From assembly GCA_965657645.1 (NCBI GenBank), contig CBFHOS010000023.1, forward strand, positions 1 to 30,747: a DNA stretch of 30,747 nucleotides. Reading direction: 5' to 3'. Positions 8,437 to 16,857 of the stretch are shown in pieces. Position 1 is the stretch's first letter; the number at the start of each line of letters is the position of its first letter. The notes under the pieces were generated by a model. The model was not told where the DNA came from, searched no databases, and worked only from the letters and a program-made list of their open reading frames with translations. Both the position numbers and the translations under genes were made by a program. This DNA comes from CBFHOS01 sp965657645 (lineage in GTDB: Bacteria; Pseudomonadota; Alphaproteobacteria; Puniceispirillales; Puniceispirillaceae).

Positions 8437-9623
8437 CACCGATCCCCTTCGGCTGGGCTAAATTCGGCAATAATCGCATCGGTATGTTCGCCAATCTTTG
8501 GTGTCTTGGTGGCGGGCATCGGCTCCGCATCGCCCCACAGGATCGGGTGCGCGGGTAATGCCAGACTATCCGCCGCACTATTACCATAGGTCGCCGCCCG
8601 CATCGCCGGATGCGATTGTAAATCGGCCGCGCCATTAACCATACCAAAGGCAATCCGTGCCGCGGCTAAGCGTTCGCTAAATTCACCCGCACTCATACTC
8701 TTGGTGATTTTGGTAATATCGGCCTCTAGCGCATCACGATTGGCGACACGCGCATTGTTCGACATATAGGCCTCATTGGCGGCCATCCACGGTGCGTCCA
8801 GCGCATCCACACATAGCCGTTGCCATTCACGCTCGTTTTGGATCGATATCAACACCAACCGCCCATCCCCGCATTCAAACGCCCCATAAGGTGCGATCGA
8901 TGGATGGCGCAAACCGACCGGCGCTGGTGCCCCTTTGCCGTAATGCGCATGAATATAGGGCACCATCATCCATTCGGCACTCACGTCAAATAGCGATACC
9001 GATAATTGCGATCCGCGCTGGGTAATGCCGCGCTTGATCAATGCCTCAAGAATGCCCGCATGCGCCGTCACGCCAGTACCAATGTCACAGATCGACACGC
9101 CAATACGGCCCAAAGCATCAGGGCTACCCGACACAGAAATCAGCCCTGATTCCGCCTGAACCAATAGATCATAGGCTGGCTTTTTCGATGCCGGACCACT
9201 ATCGCCATAGCCAGAAATATTACAAATAATCAGCCGCGGGTTATGCGCTTGCAAAGCCGCATTATCAAAGCCAGAACGGGCCAGCGCGCCCGGTGATAAA
9301 TTCTGGATTAGCACATCGGCGCGCGCCAGCATCGCCCATAACAGCGCCTTACCGCCAGCATCCTTAAAATCAATGACGGCGGATTCCTTGCCCTGGTTCA
9401 ACCATGTAAAATAGGAACTATCACCCGATGCCGCGCTATCATAACCGCGGGCAAAATCGCCTTCGCTGCGTTCAATCTTAATAACCCTAGCACCCGCCGC
9501 CGCGAGCCGCGCACTAGCCAGAGGGGCCGCCACCGCTTGCTCAATAGAGACTACCAATAGACCGGCCAATGGCCCATCGGCTGGGGCGTTCTTCGGCAAA
9601 TCTGGCAACCCTGATGATGGCAC
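8436..9623 (-). CDS. Class III (CaiB/BaiF-type) CoA-transferase
   Basis: A 395-residue protein of the family III CoA-transferases, close to the usual 380-430 residues. The N-terminal block LAGLLVVSIEQAVAAP, the VIKIE segment and the NLSPGALAR segment are typical. The catalytic aspartate that forms the acyl anhydride is Asp152 in KPAYDLLVQAESG. These enzymes move CoA between carboxylic acids; acid specificity is not visible. The start is a GTG at 9623, directly after the TAA of the dehydrogenase gene, supported by CGGAG eight bases before it. With the dehydrogenase upstream and CitE-like lyase downstream the context suggests activation of a C4-C6 dicarboxylic or branched acid to its CoA ester for breakdown. 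Confidence 0.9.
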   Translation of the reverse strand: MPSSGLPDLPKNAPADGPLAGLLVVSIEQAVAAPLASARLAAAGARVIKIERSEGDFARGYDSAASGDSSYFTWLNQGKESAVIDFKDAGGKALLWAMLARADVLIQNLSPGALARSGFDNAALQAHNPRLIICNISGYGDSGPASKKPAYDLLVQAESGLISVSGSPDALGRIGVSICDIGTGVTAHAGILEALIKRGITQRGSQLSVSLFDVSAEWMMVPYIHAHYGKGAPAPVGLRHPSIAPYGAFECGDGRLVLISIQNEREWQRLCVDALDAPWMAANEAYMSNNARVANRDALEADITKITKSMSAGEFSERLAAARIAFGMVNGAADLQSHPAMRAATYGNSAADSLALPAHPILWGDAEPMPATKTPKIGEHTDAIIAEFSPAEGDR

Positions 9624-10811
9624 TTAAAAACTCCGCGGCATGCCCAGCACATGTTCACTAAGATAGGACAATATCAAATTGGTGGAAATCGGCGCAATCT
9701 GATAGAGCCTCGTTTCGCGCAATTTGCGTTCGATATGATAATCGCGGCTGATGCCAAAACCGCCATGCGTTTGCAGGCATGTATCCCCCGCCGCCCATGA
9801 CGCATCCGCCGCCAGCATCTTTGCCATATTCGCCTCGGCCCCGCATGGGTGATCGGCATCAAACAACCGTGCCGCCTTATCGACCATTAACGCGGCGGCC
9901 TCGGTCGCGGCATAATGGCGTGCGATAGGGAAAGACACGCCCTGATTTTGGCCAATCGGCCGGTCAAAAACCACCCGATCCTTGGCATAGGCAACTGCCT
10001 TATCGGTAAAATACCGCGCATCGCCAATACATTCGGCCGCGATCAAAATCCGCTCGGCATTCATCCCGTCCAGAATAACCCGAAAACCAGCATGTTCAGC
10101 CCCCAGCAAATTCTCCGCTGGCACCTCGAAATCATCGAAAAACAGCTCGCAGGAGTGATGGTTAATCATCGCATCAATCGGTTTTATGGAAAGACCGCGT
10201 TCCTCTGCACCGCGCAAATCAACGATGAAACAGGATAGGCCATCGGATTTGGAACTGCGCTCTTCGATCGGCTTGGTGCGCGCCAGTAACAGCATTAAAT
10301 CAGAATGCTGTACCCGGCTGATCCAGACCTTTTGGCCATTGATGATATATTTATCGCCGACTTTCTCGGCCCGCGTTTTTAGCGATGTGGTATCGGTTCC
10401 GGTGCTTGGCTCGGTCACCGCAAATGATTGCAGGCGCAATTCACCCGCCGCCACCGCCGGCAAATAAGCCGCCTTTTGCGCGTCGGAACCATGCCGCAAT
10501 AACGATCCCATGACATACATCTGTGCATGCGCCGCGCCCGGATGCCCGCCAGAACGCGACACCTCTTCCAAGATCACACAAGCCTCGCGCAGGCCAAGCC
10601 CAGCCCCGCCATATTCGGTCGGGATCAACGCACCCAAAAACCCCGATTTCGTCAATTCTTCAACAAAGGCAGTGGGATAGCCGTTTTGGGCATCAAGATC
10701 ACGCCAGTAATCCTCGCCAAACCCAGCACAAATAGCCCGCACCGAAAGCCGGATATCATCAAGATGAGCGTCCTGATCCGCGGTTAAATCTGGGGGGTTC
10801 TTTTCCATCAT
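9624..10811 (-). CDS. Acyl-CoA dehydrogenase
   Basis: A 395-residue FAD-dependent acyl-CoA dehydrogenase: an N-terminal helical domain, the FAD-binding AVTEPSTGTD motif at residues 131-140, KVWIS at 161-165, the beta-domain FDDFEVPAENLLG, and the C-terminal LQTHGGFGISRDY motif at 346-358. The position that carries the catalytic Glu in medium- and short-chain enzymes (a YEG motif) is Gln371 here (LYQIAP). A Glu is instead present at 253 in NAERIL, the place used by isovaleryl-CoA and long-chain enzymes (DLERL). So the enzyme is probably active with the alternative base. It is first in the operon with the CoA-transferase and CitE-like lyase. Two ATG codons in a row (10811 and 10808) are both possible starts, and neither has a strong Shine-Dalgarno sequence. 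Confidence 0.9.
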   Translation of the reverse strand: MMEKNPPDLTADQDAHLDDIRLSVRAICAGFGEDYWRDLDAQNGYPTAFVEELTKSGFLGALIPTEYGGAGLGLREACVILEEVSRSGGHPGAAHAQMYVMGSLLRHGSDAQKAAYLPAVAAGELRLQSFAVTEPSTGTDTTSLKTRAEKVGDKYIINGQKVWISRVQHSDLMLLLARTKPIEERSSKSDGLSCFIVDLRGAEERGLSIKPIDAMINHHSCELFFDDFEVPAENLLGAEHAGFRVILDGMNAERILIAAECIGDARYFTDKAVAYAKDRVVFDRPIGQNQGVSFPIARHYAATEAAALMVDKAARLFDADHPCGAEANMAKMLAADASWAAGDTCLQTHGGFGISRDYHIERKLRETRLYQIAPISTNLILSYLSEHVLGMPRSF

Positions 10812-11050
10812 GAGACATTTTCAACCAAGTAAAACACAAACAACCATAACCCCACCCGCCAAAGAACAACAGCGACGAGTTGAAGCACCCTTTTTTGGGT
10901 GGTGGTAAGGTTAAACAGGCGACCTAGAGTGCGGGGTTGTCTTTGCCACAAATGTATGTCGCCCTGCCATTCCAGTTTGTGCTGTCGTGATGTTCACTTC
11001 TGTGCTGGTAATATCCCACACGCGATGCAGCCCAGCAACCGATCTGGGAG

Positions 11051-11314
11051 CTATTCCACCCCGCAGCCAAGGCCTCGGTTATTGGCTTCGGTCACATACG
11101 GTGCCCATCGCAGATTTTCAACGTACCAATGCTTTACGCCATCTTCTTCAAACAGAGCTAGTCGGCACAGATCCGCTTCATTACACATCTGAGGGTTCGA
11201 CAAACAGCTGGTTAGGCCGCCTTCAACCACCGGCGCTGCCTGTTTGGTGCCACATGCTGACAGCAAGCCCGCCATGACCACCAAAGACCATTTTGTAACT
11301 AGTCGCGTTTTCAT
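11051..11314 (-). CDS. Small lipoprotein with C-terminal RGLxCGV motif
   Basis: An 87-residue lipoprotein: basic start, hydrophobic core, and lipobox LSAC with the lipidated Cys at residue 21. AGGAG eight bases before the ATG supports the start. The mature part holds four further cysteines, three in a C-x6-C-x5-C spacing and one in the final RGLGCGV motif, preceded by YVTEA. I recall this short Cys-rich, RGLxCGV-ending module as recurrent in secreted alphaproteobacterial proteins, but I cannot name its function. It stands alone, divergent from the Tat-exported gene at 11476. Confidence 0.75.
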   Translation of the reverse strand: MKTRLVTKWSLVVMAGLLSACGTKQAAPVVEGGLTSCLSNPQMCNEADLCRLALFEEDGVKHWYVENLRWAPYVTEANNRGLGCGVE

Positions 11315-11475
11315 AATGTAAACTCCTGACAGGTTCCTCTATCTGATCCTAACAGCTTTGTGGTTCATAATTAGTAAATAATTAGCGCATGAAGGGCTGT
11401 CATAGTCGCTTTACTATTCTCCACATGAGGTGTTTTAATCTGAATGTTAGAGTTTTGTATCAAGGGAATAGATCA

Positions 11476-12753
11476 TTGAAACGACGTGAATTCACCTCCA
11501 AATCAGCGGCGGCGCTCTCCACTCTAGCGGCACCTAATCTACTTTTTTCTCCCGCATTAGCGGCATTGCCGGGGACGGTGACATGGGGCGGCGCTTATCT
11601 GCTCGAAGACAAGCCCGGCATCATGCCTTACACGCGTAGTGCATTGCAGATGTCAAAAAATAACAGCCCCAACGGAACCAGCGTGAATAGGACACTTCTT
11701 CGTGAAATTCGCGACACTGACTGGACTGGCACGGGTCTGGATTTGCGAACAGGCCTGAAAAAAAAGGAAACACGATACGGCATGGTATTTGGTCTAGCAG
11801 CCGAACAGGTGCTGGCGGCGGTCTATCTGCCAGCTGCAGATAAAACCCAATATATTCTGCGCCAAATTGGATATGTTACTGTTTACGACATTGTTGATCG
11901 GCGGATCGTATCCTGCATCGCGGTTCGGGGACGCTATATTGAAAGCCGGGTGGGCAAATTTGATGAAGCCATATTGCCAAAATTGTTCTTCAATCTTTTA
12001 GCTGACAAGAATAACACGGGCAGCGTTGCCCGCTTTATGGTTGAAAAGATCAAAGATTATCCATTTGCCGAAAAATATCAGGGTGAATATTTTCAGGTCA
12101 ATAAGGTCGTCTTTGTAGAATATGCCATCGCCAGTGCTGCCGAGACTGGCATCAATACTGACAGCTATGGGGATGATACGGCGCTCGCCGTAACAACTGC
12201 ATTTTCCGAAAAGCTGCAATCGCCGATTGTACCTTACAGAAAAACAACCGCGATAAACCGTGACATGCTGAGTGAAATGAAAATCGTCTCAACGTCCGGC
12301 GATAGCGCGTTGAACACTGCATTGCCCCTAAGACCAGCCGATTGTGGAATAGAAATCACGCATCAGGGATGGGATTTTGTTATTACCGCCAGCAGCAGCA
12401 CACGCAACCAAGTTACTCTGGTTACGCGATTAACACTCCGTTGCTTTGACAAGGACCGGGGCACGACGTTTTTCAATCAAGAATATTATGGAAAACAAGA
12501 CTTCCTTGAATCAACCAATAGCGACATGAGCATCGCCCGAGAAAACCGACTATTCATGCTGCATGAAACGATCATTGACCGAGCTTTTGCTGGCATTAAA
12601 TCCGAGAAAAGTCGTGGCATCGTCTTTGATGGCGAGGAAATCACGGCACGCGGCCAAAAGACGTTCATACAGGCCGCCGCAGAAGATTGGGATATGTTCA
12701 GCGCAGAGAGTAACCTTGTTCTTGAACGGCTCCCACGCGTTTTTGGCGGGTAA
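11476..12753 (+). CDS. Tat-exported protein of unknown function
   Basis: A 425-residue protein read from a TTG at 11476. That start is chosen because AAGGG at 11462-11466 lies nine bases before it and because it places a twin-arginine signal (KRREFTSK) at the very N-terminus, followed by an Ala/Leu core and ALA cleavage motif. An upstream ATG at 11389 would bury the signal 30 residues in. The mature protein (GGAYLLEDKPG onwards) has no motif I can name; it seems mixed alpha/beta with two cysteines near the middle of its second half (ADCGIE and LRCFDK). It converges on the minus-strand block 19306-12820 and ends in a shared bidirectional terminator. Given its neighbours, a periplasmic part of the same envelope system is plausible, but this is inference. 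Confidence 0.75.
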   Translation: MKRREFTSKSAAALSTLAAPNLLFSPALAALPGTVTWGGAYLLEDKPGIMPYTRSALQMSKNNSPNGTSVNRTLLREIRDTDWTGTGLDLRTGLKKKETRYGMVFGLAAEQVLAAVYLPAADKTQYILRQIGYVTVYDIVDRRIVSCIAVRGRYIESRVGKFDEAILPKLFFNLLADKNNTGSVARFMVEKIKDYPFAEKYQGEYFQVNKVVFVEYAIASAAETGINTDSYGDDTALAVTTAFSEKLQSPIVPYRKTTAINRDMLSEMKIVSTSGDSALNTALPLRPADCGIEITHQGWDFVITASSSTRNQVTLVTRLTLRCFDKDRGTTFFNQEYYGKQDFLESTNSDMSIARENRLFMLHETIIDRAFAGIKSEKSRGIVFDGEEITARGQKTFIQAAAEDWDMFSAESNLVLERLPRVFGG

Positions 12754-12767
12754 TATTGGCAATAGAT

Positions 12768-12800
12768 AAGAGGACCGCCCCCAAGGGTAACGGTCCTCTT
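12768..12800. terminator. Bidirectional rho-independent-type terminator
   Basis: A perfect 10-base-pair stem (AAGAGGACCG at 12768-12777 with CGGTCCTCTT at 12791-12800) with a 13-base loop sits in the 66-base gap between two convergent genes. T-rich sequence follows on the plus side (TTTGTTTC) and a weaker T/A run on the minus side, so it can serve both the gene ending at 12753 and the one ending at 12820. Confidence 0.85.
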
Positions 12801-12819
12801 TGTTTCAGTTTGGTTTGGT

Positions 12820-14232
12820 TTAGCGACTCTTTTTCTTGCGTGGCGCCAAGATGTTGTTATTCACCGGAACGTTGGTTGCCTGTAACTCGACATTCGTACG
12901 TGATGAAAAATCAATTATACCTTGGCGAACGCCACATGCCTTTGTGCGCATCACACCGATTTCGACCGCCAGCTTTAACGCATCTTTATTTAGCAATTCC
13001 ATAGTGCCTGACATCAGCGAAGTCAGGCCGTATGCCACCCCAACTGCGTAAGCATCACCCACATAATTTTCAGTCCGGGAGAACAGGGCCTGAATTTTTG
13101 GCATTGCCGTTGCTTCCATATTTTTGACATTTTTAAGCTCGGTCTCAAGCGTGTTTTGGAATGTATCCGTAATCACAATAAGTTCAGAAACAGTGACAAT
13201 AGATGGATCAGCCTGATTTGAAAGCATAGCCAATACGGTTTTATATTTTTCAATATCCACACCTGCATTGGTTATTTCAGCAAGCTCAATCAGCAATTGC
13301 GCCCGTGTAATGGTCAAATTGTAAACTTGGGCCCTAAAGAGAGTGGCATTGCTCACATTTTTTGAATTTTGTGCAATCTGCTGTTGAAGACTCTGTCTCT
13401 GTTCTTCAGCCGCCTGCATCAAATCCACATATAGCTGGCGATTTTGATAATTCGGGTCCAGCACTAGCTGAAAGAACTCATCCTCGATAATTTGGGCCAA
13501 GTCTCCGTCTCGCTTAGACGAAAGCTCATAGGCCGGACGCATCCAGCTAACCGCATTTTTCAAATTGATATCCCGGCCGTAACCGTGCGCCCACCGCATT
13601 CCTTCAACAAAACGGGCACCATACTGGTTTTTCTTAGCCGCTTCTTTGATCAGCTTGTCACCAAGAGCCCTATTACCGCCTTCATTGCGGAAGAACAGAT
13701 GGACCAGCCCATACGCAAATCGGGCATCCGCAGCGATTATTTTTTTCTTTTTATCAAAGCTGCTGTAATTCATTGTCGACGCCATAATGCCGAGATCACG
13801 CGTGTTTGGTGATTTTACAAAATTGCCAAAAAGCTCGGTAACCTCTTCAGTATCAAACGCCTGTTGATATTGCCCAAGCGCCGTTAGATACGGCAAGCCT
13901 TCTTGAGGTGGCTGCTTCAGCATAACAGTTAGCGCCGCTTCGTCTTTGCCAAAGTCTTTGGTGATAAGAGCTGTATCAGGCTTGCCGAGTTTGGCGTAAA
14001 TGCTTTTGCTTGGCCGCACATAACAAATGAAATTAATCGTGCTATTGCTGGTTGCAATCGCGTCGGCATCGTTGCTGGTTGACGACCCTGACGAAGAACC
14101 AGAACCCCCACCATCGGAGTCGCCTTTGATTTTCTTTGTAATTGAGGTCAGGTCATCAAAAAGACCTGCAGACGCACTCACCGGCGTCAGAACTAGCAAC
14201 ATAGGTACTAAAAATTTCCATGATTTATTCAT
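12820..14232 (-). CDS. Secreted Sel1-like repeat protein
   Basis: A 470-residue protein. The ATG at 14232 is preferred over 14238 because the strong AGAGGAG sits one base before 14238 but seven before 14232. A signal peptide ending SASAG (about residue 23) is followed by a Gly/Ser linker (about 39-53). Residues about 175-240 hold two Sel1-like repeats (alternating Ala/Gly helices, with GMRWAHGYGRDINLKNA matching the consensus well); the region about 255-345 is helical and Gln-rich and may be a coiled coil. The C-terminus is basic (RKKKSR). Sel1 repeats act as protein-binding scaffolds. It is the last gene of the five-gene minus-strand block and probably binds another member. Confidence 0.75.
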   Translation of the reverse strand: MNKSWKFLVPMLLVLTPVSASAGLFDDLTSITKKIKGDSDGGGSGSSSGSSTSNDADAIATSNSTINFICYVRPSKSIYAKLGKPDTALITKDFGKDEAALTVMLKQPPQEGLPYLTALGQYQQAFDTEEVTELFGNFVKSPNTRDLGIMASTMNYSSFDKKKKIIAADARFAYGLVHLFFRNEGGNRALGDKLIKEAAKKNQYGARFVEGMRWAHGYGRDINLKNAVSWMRPAYELSSKRDGDLAQIIEDEFFQLVLDPNYQNRQLYVDLMQAAEEQRQSLQQQIAQNSKNVSNATLFRAQVYNLTITRAQLLIELAEITNAGVDIEKYKTVLAMLSNQADPSIVTVSELIVITDTFQNTLETELKNVKNMEATAMPKIQALFSRTENYVGDAYAVGVAYGLTSLMSGTMELLNKDALKLAVEIGVMRTKACGVRQGIIDFSSRTNVELQATNVPVNNNILAPRKKKSR

Positions 14233-14243
14233 CAACATCTCCT

Positions 14244-15449
14244 CTAATTTTGTCGTTGTAAGTGAAAAATTTCTGCAAGCATTGGATATCCAGCGTCTTC
14301 AAGGCTAATTGACAATTGCCGCATTGACGCTAACGTTGGCGCTTGCGCGAATGACTGAAACATTTCCTGCAAGTTGGTTTCCATAGTAGGTTCAAGCTGA
14401 AGGGTATCCTCATCCGCCACGTCAAAATCAAGGCTCTCCAACTCCAGGGAATCAGATTGGACTGGCGTCTCAAAAACTAGACTTTCATCACCCATTTCAA
14501 AACGCGCAGGAACTGTGCCCAGACTATTAATAATCAAGTTTGTCAGCCAGGCAGCGCCGTCAAAGCCAGCTGTATCCATCAACCTAGCCTTCTCCTCAAC
14601 AACCGCATCAACCCTGTCGGATGAAGGTCGGTCGACCAGTGATTCGACGAATGCAGGCGGTTGTATCTGGCTATATTGGGGGGATATTTTTTCAAGTGTC
14701 AGGCAAGCAGAATAGAACGCAGCCACAAGAGCGGGCAATTGCGCTGTCTCAAGCATTGGCAACGCTGATATGCACAGATGGGGGTTAAACGGAGCCTGAT
14801 CAAAAAGTGCAAACATCCCGTTTAGGTCTGATGGCATCATATCAGCCTTAATGGGGCGCGCACTGTATTCAAAATTTTCCCAAGGCAGGGCCGGTTGCCC
14901 GGGCAGCATCGCGTGAGAATGGCCCACATAGGTCGTCCGCCAGAACTGCAACGCCCCATCGAACAGGTCCAAGTCTGGATAAGCAAGGGCAAGCTCTATG
15001 GCAAACACTGGCGTTATAAGGGGAGACTGTACGGCGATAAGGCGGTGAATTTCTGTGACAAGATCCGCGTCACTGACCTTCGGGCGTTCATCTGGAATGT
15101 TGCCAACAAATGCAAAATGCCACTTGTCATCAATCTTCTTACGCTTCGTCGCCGTAAAACCGGTTACCTCTGCAGATTGATAAAAACCGTTCCGCAAGAT
15201 ATTTTTCAACCGGTCCTGATGCGGATCTTTGACCGATGACAATACAAACGAGAGGCCCGCAAAATGAGCGTTAAGCATCTGTGCTTGCGCTTTTAATCTA
15301 GCCCTGTCTAAAAACAATTTCTGGTCAATATTACTCTTGGGGGCATCCAGAACAAATTCTGCCGTGATAGATCGCGCTGCTCCAACTTGGGGAACCAGCG
15401 CGACCATCACTAAAGCAGCAACACCGACGACATGACGTTTAGAAATCAT
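14244..15449 (-). CDS. Secreted protein of unknown function
   Basis: A 401-residue protein whose ATG at 15449 gives a good Sec signal (MISKRHVVGV, hydrophobic core, cleavage near GAARS). This start overlaps the end of the upstream gene by 11 bases; an earlier in-frame ATG at 15488 would add 13 residues before the signal. After the signal comes a helix rich in Ala and Lys (DRARLKAQAQ) and a strand-rich stretch to about residue 120, which recalls the small LPP20-like fold of its neighbours, but weakly. The C-terminal third is very acidic (ELESLDFDVADED). No family recognised. Its place in the block suggests a role with the CsgG/FlgT-like protein. Confidence 0.7.
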   Translation of the reverse strand: MISKRHVVGVAALVMVALVPQVGAARSITAEFVLDAPKSNIDQKLFLDRARLKAQAQMLNAHFAGLSFVLSSVKDPHQDRLKNILRNGFYQSAEVTGFTATKRKKIDDKWHFAFVGNIPDERPKVSDADLVTEIHRLIAVQSPLITPVFAIELALAYPDLDLFDGALQFWRTTYVGHSHAMLPGQPALPWENFEYSARPIKADMMPSDLNGMFALFDQAPFNPHLCISALPMLETAQLPALVAAFYSACLTLEKISPQYSQIQPPAFVESLVDRPSSDRVDAVVEEKARLMDTAGFDGAAWLTNLIINSLGTVPARFEMGDESLVFETPVQSDSLELESLDFDVADEDTLQLEPTMETNLQEMFQSFAQAPTLASMRQLSISLEDAGYPMLAEIFHLQRQN

Positions 15450-16848
15450 CTTCAGTTGCAGATGCCCCTGATGAACCCGAAACGCCACCGCTTGAAGTGC
15501 CAGTCAGCCGTGAACTTCCACCAGTTGGATTAGCCTTCTTGATAGGGTCTGTCGCCTTTTTGATTGGTTGGTTATTGGCGTTAATTTCGTCGCGCGCCTT
15601 ATCCATTGCCGCAGGCGTCCAAACAAGAATGACACCGGCAATTGGTTGCTTTGAGACCGGGTGCTTTACACCCCAATATTTTGGTCTTGCACCAACAATG
15701 TCTAACGCAGCGGACGATGATTCTATGGCCACATCCAAGGCAGACCCACCTTCGTAGATTTCACCCCCATCGGCCAATTCTTTATAATCGGCATAATTAT
15801 CTGAGGCTTTTGTTTTGAGGGCAATTTCGCCCATGAAGGAGCGTAGATCGCCCTGCGCTCGCGCCAAAGCTTCTTCTTTTGCGGCCTTGAGCATCAGTTG
15901 CGAGTTTGATTTTGCGCCTGCCTGAGCATAAGTGATAACCGCATAACCACCATTTTCATCCCGAACGATTTGCACCCCATAAGAGGTCAACAATTCCATC
16001 AGACCTTTGTTTGTTTTGGGGTTTGGAATATGTTGTGATAACGGCTTGCCACGCTTTGCCGGAGGAAGATAGCTTGCATCCTGTGACACCATCGCCCGCG
16101 CAACATTGCGTAAATTTTCCGATGTCACCACAACAACGCAAACTTCACCTTTGGCCCCTTTGCGTGACGTTTCGGCAACGAAGGCACGGCTAGTTCCAAT
16201 AAGCATCTCGCGCGACATCGTGTTGACAACATTCTGAAATGTCTCGCCGCCTAGACTAACTACTATTTCATCAGCTTCTTCAGCTGTTTTGGGCGCTGGC
16301 GGCGCCGTTGCCGCCAACTCTTTGTCGAGTTCGCGGTGAACCACCTCAAGAGATTTTTCAAATGCGGATGCCAAGTCACGATTATCAACCGAAGCCGCGA
16401 TACCTTCATCGGTCACCGGTGGAGGAAGTTCTCCCGCAAAGAGCCGGGTAGCAACTTGACGCGAAACCTTGGCCTTTAACGCTTCTAGAATTTGCCCCTT
16501 CGCATCTAGCACTGCTTTGTCATAGGCGTTCTGACGCTCATTTATATAATTAGGGTGGCCGGGGGGAACCATGACGAGGCCCATGCCAACCGATACAGAA
16601 AACGGTTTGCCCGGATCGTTCCAACCCTTGGCTTCTACATGGTCGTCACAGACTGAGGTAACGCCGTCAAGCGGCTCTAGCATCAGTTCAACTTCGGCAT
16701 CAAGATCAAGGATATCTTCATTTGCGCTAGCCATTGTTGGCGCCAAAAAAACTGTTCCAAACGTGATGGATACAGCACAACAAAGCGCCAAATAATTAGC
16801 CCTGCCGGAACCGGCTGAGCGCGAGGTGGTTTGATCGAAACGTCGCAT
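15439..16848 (-). CDS. Secreted LPP20-like protein
   Basis: A 469-residue protein with a long N-region and a hydrophobic signal ending TMASA (about residue 42). The start has GTAGGAG seven bases upstream, and that site includes the stop of the preceding gene (TAGGAG), so the two are coupled. Two segments look like LPP20-type helices: about 107-130 (AYDKAVLDAKGQI pattern) and about 316-340 (KEEALARAQGDLRSFMG). The C-terminus is a low-complexity Gly/Ser tail ending in acidic residues. LPP20-like domains occur in outer-membrane and flagellar accessory proteins such as FlgP and in Helicobacter Lpp20. The assignment is by eye and moderate. Confidence 0.65.
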   Translation of the reverse strand: MRRFDQTTSRSAGSGRANYLALCCAVSITFGTVFLAPTMASANEDILDLDAEVELMLEPLDGVTSVCDDHVEAKGWNDPGKPFSVSVGMGLVMVPPGHPNYINERQNAYDKAVLDAKGQILEALKAKVSRQVATRLFAGELPPPVTDEGIAASVDNRDLASAFEKSLEVVHRELDKELAATAPPAPKTAEEADEIVVSLGGETFQNVVNTMSREMLIGTSRAFVAETSRKGAKGEVCVVVVTSENLRNVARAMVSQDASYLPPAKRGKPLSQHIPNPKTNKGLMELLTSYGVQIVRDENGGYAVITYAQAGAKSNSQLMLKAAKEEALARAQGDLRSFMGEIALKTKASDNYADYKELADGGEIYEGGSALDVAIESSSAALDIVGARPKYWGVKHPVSKQPIAGVILVWTPAAMDKARDEINANNQPIKKATDPIKKANPTGGSSRLTGTSSGGVSGSSGASATEDDF

Positions 16849-16857
16849 CTTATGCTC

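Noticed and set aside
10886..10901. CACCC-TTTTTT-GGGTG hairpin
   Set aside because: The stem is five bases with the T run in the loop rather than after the stem, and it is 150 bases from the nearest gene end on the relevant strand, so it is not a convincing terminator.
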